In this document: piece after piece, positions 59,816-64,000 of the stretch | Layout: each line of letters opens with the position of its first letter | How positions within the stretch are numbered: position 1 is the stretch's first letter | Assembly (NCBI GenBank): GCA_950295325.1 | Contig: OX485806.1 | Location: forward strand, 34,412,001 to 34,476,000 | From: Polytrichum commune | Taxonomy: Eukaryota; Streptophyta; Polytrichopsida; Polytrichales; Polytrichaceae | Direction of reading: 5' to 3' | DNA length: 64,000 nucleotides | The notes under the pieces: model-generated | The model's database searches: none | What the model saw: only the letters and a program-made list of their open reading frames with translations | Told to the model about the DNA's origin: nothing | Translations under genes and position numbers: made by a program

Positions 59816-60306
59816 CACACGAGCCAAGAGCCGTGACCATGAAATTGTGAGAGCCCAAAAGAAAGTGTCGAAAGGCCCTCCCAAGACACCTCCAAAATCA
59901 TGTAGTGTGGTCACGGGTCCTCAAGTGTAATGTGAAGCCATACGTGACCGGGGCCCTCAACCATATGCTATTTCAATGAATTTCTATTCACGTGGGTCCT
60001 CACACATGATAAAATACAATAAACCAAAGGTTGTGAACGTTCGGAGTGCTATGGTCTCCCGGTTTTGTGTGAGGCCTACCTCCAAGAGGCGTTTTTTGAA
60101 AAATAGTCCAAGTGACCATGAACCACGATCCATTCGACGCCGTGTAGGAATCCATGGAGGCTTTCCATCCATCGTGCATTCACATACTCTCTTGGTCCCT
60201 CAAGCATAGTGTGAAGTGAACTTGGACCGGCTCCGCCTTTTCCACCAATGAGAGTGCTTGAAGTGTAATGGTCACGGGATCTCAATCTCGTGTGTGAAGT
60301 CGGCCC
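59816..60306. mobile_element. GGGCC-type MITE, family G1, copy C
   Basis: The left end, starting with the GGGCC at about 59816, is GGGCCACTTCACACACGAGC; the right end, reverse-complemented, is GGGCCGACTTCACACACGAG. The interior matches copies A and B: GACCATGAAATTGTGAGAGC, CGTGACCGGGGCCCTCAAC and GTCTCCCGGTTTTGTGT. It is the best-preserved copy of the family. Confidence 0.75.
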
Positions 60307-60900
60307 AAACACTCTTGGAATGACTTCAACAACATGCACTTGAACGGTACTTAAAAAATAAAAATAAAATAAAAACTTGGGTTCTCGACTCGGGTCATGA
60401 CAACTTGCTATTATAGCCACGTTTTCCTCACACCCACATAAATACACCAAGCAAGACAAAGGGGAGGGTAGTCATGAAAGCACCCGAACTACAAAGGGCA
60501 TGAAGCCCAACTCACATGCACCATGCGATTGTTACATTATTTAACACCCATGCTTCGGTGGCACCCAACCCCCGCTTTCTTCATTTAAACAAAAAACCGG
60601 GATCTCTTCAAAACATCATGAATGATACCATACATTAACAACAAAAATAAACTAACAATCCCCGACCTTCGAGGGTCAATGGGACTAAAATTATACCATA
60701 GCCAGAGAGACTTCACTGCAGGCCCACGAAACATGTGAATAAAATCAACCACGTTGGTGAACAATTTAAACCACGTGTTGGTTTGTTTACCAAAAAACAT
60801 AACAAGGTTAGCGTACGTTATAACTCAGAATAGTAAGCGACACTAAATAGACTGATTCCCGGGGGGTTTTGTGGCCTTGATGTAGGGGTCAATTGGTTAA
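60307..60900. other. Intergenic, no gene recognised
   Basis: No coding signal. At 60815-60850 (GTTATAACTCAGAATAGTAA, GCGACACTAAAT) lies a fragment of the right end of a T1-like MITE. Confidence 0.45.
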
Positions 60901-61262
60901 CAATAGTAACATACGGGCTCTACAATAATAAGATGCCAGCATGTTCATGTTCATGTTCATGTTTCTTTCCCCCTGGTTTATCCTCCCCTTCAGTAAGTGT
61001 TGTGACCATTCAGAGTTGGGATTCGATTCGATGTAATTGTTCATGAAGATGGGACTGAATATTGTACAATGCTTCGGTGTTCAATAGTAACATATGGGCT
61101 CTATAATAATAAGATGCCAGCATGTTCATGTTCATGTTCATGTTTTTTCCCCCCTGGTTTATCCTCCCCTTTAGTAAGTGTTGTGACCATTCAGAGTTGG
61201 ATTCGATTCGATGTAATTGGTCATGAAGATGGAACTGTATATTGTATAATGCATCGGTATCT
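60901..61262. repeat. Tandem duplication, 2 x 181 bp
   Basis: 60901-61081 and 61082-61262 are near-identical direct copies. Each has a triple TTCATG run (ATGTTCATGTTCATGTTCAT) and the word TGTTGTGACCATTCAGAGTT. High identity suggests a recent event. Confidence 0.9.
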
Positions 61263-61723
61263 ATTTGACTTACTATTCATGAATTTTTACCCACCTGCAA
61301 GGGCCAAATGGCTAGATGCCTACCTCCTTAAGTTGGGCCCCACCATTGATATTTACTGAGGTAAAAGGAGTCTAGTAAAAAATTGACCTTCGTAAGCTTG
61401 TGGTTAATTCCGGCATCCAATCGGAATGTTGTGATGTAACTAACTACGTTTTTTTTTAACCTTCGATTCGATGTAACTGTTCACGAAGATGGAACTGGAT
61501 ATTGTATAATGCATCGGTATCTGTTCGACTAACTATTCATGAATTTTTACCCACCTGCAAGGGCCAAATGGCTAGATGCCCACCTCTTTAAGTTGGGCCC
61601 CATCACTATTATTTACTTCGAAGTAAAGGAGTCTAGTAAATAATTGACCTTCGTAAGCTTGTGGTTAATTACGGCGTTAAATCAAAATGTCGTGATATAC
61701 GTAACTACGTTTTTTTTACCTTG
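61204..61723. repeat. Tandem duplication, 2 x 260 bp, overlapping the previous one
   Basis: Units begin with CGATTCGATGTAA at 61204 and 61464. They share GCATCGGTATCTxTTxGACT, GGGCCAAATGGCTAGATGCC and GACCTTCGTAAGCTTGTGGT. The first 60 bases of unit 1 also belong to the second copy of the 181-bp duplication, so two duplication events overlap. Confidence 0.85.
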
Positions 61724-64000
61724 GGGTAATAGTGGCAAGGGGCCAAGCTCAAAGGTGTATTAAGCTTAATAGGTGCACTGTTTGGCATGTGAAGCACGTG
61801 CTTAATTAATTAAGAAAGTTTGGATGCCTCCGCCACCTCAGCTTCTAAGTACACATTCTGCATGAACACGTTTTCCGGAAGCAATGCATGGCGGCATGTC
61901 CATGAGGCTAAAAGGCCTTTTAAAATGGCTTACTACAATTTTATTACTTCTTTATTTTGGTATAATTAGTGTGGGTAACCATTTAGAGTTACACATTGGC
62001 ATAACATTTTCTTTGAGAGTATCATTTTTTTACCCCAAGTAACATAAGTACACTACACATGATATATTATTGTACTTCCTATTTGGAACTACGGATTGCT
62101 ATATCTATTTATTGTATATCTCATGTTTTGCCAACAAATTTGAAATTGGTAGTTTGGACATTAAAGAATATTGTAGAGCGGATTTTTTGGCTATAGTCTG
62201 AATGTAGGCTTTTTGAACCAAGTTTTTGGATAGATGGATGTTAAAATCGGACTATAGTCAGACGAAAGGACTTTTACAGTTGTTTTAGAAACCAAAAGAC
62301 CTCGGGAAGAAGTTGTAACCGCCTGAGGGAGGAAGACGATAAGAGACTATCGACCAAGAAAGAAGGCAGGCCATTATCAAAGAGTGTATTCAGGCTATAG
62401 TCTAGAGTAGTCGCTGAGAAGCGAGAAATATGTAGGAATCGGCCAAATGCCGAGTGAACAACTTTGCTTCAACTCTGTGATAGAGTGAAGTTTGGATACT
62501 GTAATCAATTTGAAAGTAATTAAGTTATGTTGCGGAGTATACAAGGGTATGAAAACAATGTCAGGATGTGCATGAAATGATTGAAGCGAGTAAGAGAGTG
62601 AGAATGTAAGCGAGAGATGGAAGTCGCAGTGTGGTTGATGGAAATTAAGTAATTGATTGTGTGAAGAGGGAAGTAATGTGATAGAGAAAGCAGGAGTGAA
62701 AGTATCTTGGAATGTGAGGAGACACATCGAGGAAGGAATATACGAGAATAACAAAAGTCTGAGGAAACAAAGCGAAGATGAAATAAGCAATGAAAGGAAG
62801 AATACGATGCTGTAAGAGCGATAGGACTATAGTCAATCAGAGCACTACAGAAGAGGCAAGGACTGAGAGTAATGCGGAGAGACGACATTAATTAGCGTTA
62901 TCGAAAACCAGGCACGATCAAAATCTATGCAGAGAGAGAGAGAGAGATAATGTCGCAGAGTTGAACCTTAGCGTGAGTGTAGAGAGCCGCGAAAGACTAT
63001 AGTCAGGACAATGAGGGTTAGCGATAAGCGAGAAAGGAAAGTGGAAGAGACAGAGAAGGAAACACGCAGGGATGCACAATGCTTTGGAAAAGTGAGGACA
63101 GACTCATCAATTAGGTTCAATGTGGGCAAGAGTGTTGTTGAATGATGAGGATGCAGATAGGTTAACCTTGATATGATAGGAATGCAGGCTGAGAGAGAAA
63201 GTGGTCATTATTACTGAGCATGTGAGATGACATTGCAATGTTAAGATAATGAGTTGAAGTAGAAGTGACTGAGATCACATAGTTGATTGGATGGAATAAT
63301 ACTTTGATACCTAAAGCTCAGAGCTAACGTGGAATATAGTCTTGTGTTGTTATTCTATCTTGGAATGTGCAGAGATTGCAAGCCAAATTGGAATGGAAAA
63401 TGGTTCATGATTGAGATAAGTTCTTAAATGAAGATTAATGCGAATAAAACAATCAACTAATTCATTGTACGGAATGAGATAATTTGAGTTTGAATTGAAG
63501 ATCTTGTGATGTTGTTTTATGGAAATCAAATGATACTAACCCCAATAGGATGAAAATCCATTGGATGACTATGGACCGGATACTCAAAGACAATAGACCA
63601 ATGTTACGAAATTCATGAGACTATAGACCAAAATTAATCACGACGGAAATAGGTCGAACCTTAGAGTGATAGTACCCACCTGAAAGATAGGACAGACAAC
63701 ACTCACTACCGAATCATCACATAAGAACTAATAAAGAAGAGAAAGGATGGGATAAATTAAGAGGAAAGAGAGTCAAGAAGGAAAATTACCCTAAAATGTT
63801 ATTGTGAACCTTAATCCAATGTGACATTAACCCTTATAGACACTAGCTCAGTCTTCCTGGAGACCTTGTTCCCCGGGTTTGTTGTTTTTAAGTCATAGCA
63901 AAAAACTTACTACAAATATTAACAACTTTACTTGGGAGAAGTTACATCGATATTAAAAAAGATCCCAAATAGTACGTGATATTGGATATCACATTTAGTG
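61724..64000. other. Purine-rich region with repeated GACTATAGTC palindromes, no gene
   Basis: From about 62300 to 63800 the plus strand is dominated by G and A, with many AGAGAGA or GAAGGA words. The long minus-strand frames at 62395-62888 reflect this skew: they are Ser/Leu/Pro/Phe-rich and match nothing. A GGxCTATAGTCxG palindrome recurs at about 62189, 62248, 62392, 62824 and 62995. A partial T1 MITE lies at 61966-62100. Confidence 0.45.

Noticed and set aside
62395-62888. Minus-strand frames of 122-131 codons near 62.4-62.9 kb
   Set aside because: They are open because the strand is pyrimidine-rich. Composition is Ser/Leu/Phe/Pro-biased, frames overlap, and no motif or start context is evident.

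Overview
The window looks like nuclear DNA of a land plant. Its recognisable genes belong to plant families: a SIN2/MTG1-type circularly permuted GTPase, a DMP (DUF679) membrane protein, and the conserved blocks of an LNK clock-output protein. All are split by GT-AG introns, and the intergenic space is AT-rich and full of small non-autonomous DNA transposons. Fragments of non-LTR retrotransposons and of what looks like a HUH-endonuclease transposon fit a seed-free plant (fern, lycophyte or bryophyte), but the species cannot be fixed from the sequence.

Layout. 0.4-2.6 kb, minus: a decayed or badly diverged LNK-like gene, interrupted and surrounded by foldback repeats, with a tandem-repeat array behind it (3.1-5.1 kb). 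5.9-18.3 kb: no gene, but a Stowaway-type MITE, several foldback MITEs and a nested insertion. 18.3-22.4 kb, plus: an eight-exon SIN2-like mitochondrial GTPase (345 aa) with a MITE in intron 1. 26.8-28.5 kb, minus: a three-exon gene for a 140-aa protein of unknown function, with a probable 5'UTR exon at 29.4 kb. 31.0-35.3 kb, minus: a four-exon gene for an unusual 1164-aa protein, a four-TM DMP core followed by a tail of about 835 residues with Ala/Gln-rich helical repeats. 37-64 kb: almost gene-free, with a LINE 3' end and a SINE that share a tail, a HUH-transposase relic (44.3-45.5 kb), two copies of a ~1 kb Harbinger-like element, a 1.85 kb TA-inserting element with coding remnants, a second LINE relic, more MITEs, and tandem duplications.

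The three intact genes show no operon-like or pathway link. Two are predicted organelle or membrane proteins and one is unknown. Spliced models were built by hand from reading-frame continuity across GT-AG sites; the reading phase closes exactly at every junction of all three. The strongest unusual observation is the DMP-plus-repeat-tail fusion. The HUH relic and the shared GGGCC-type termini of several MITE families are next.
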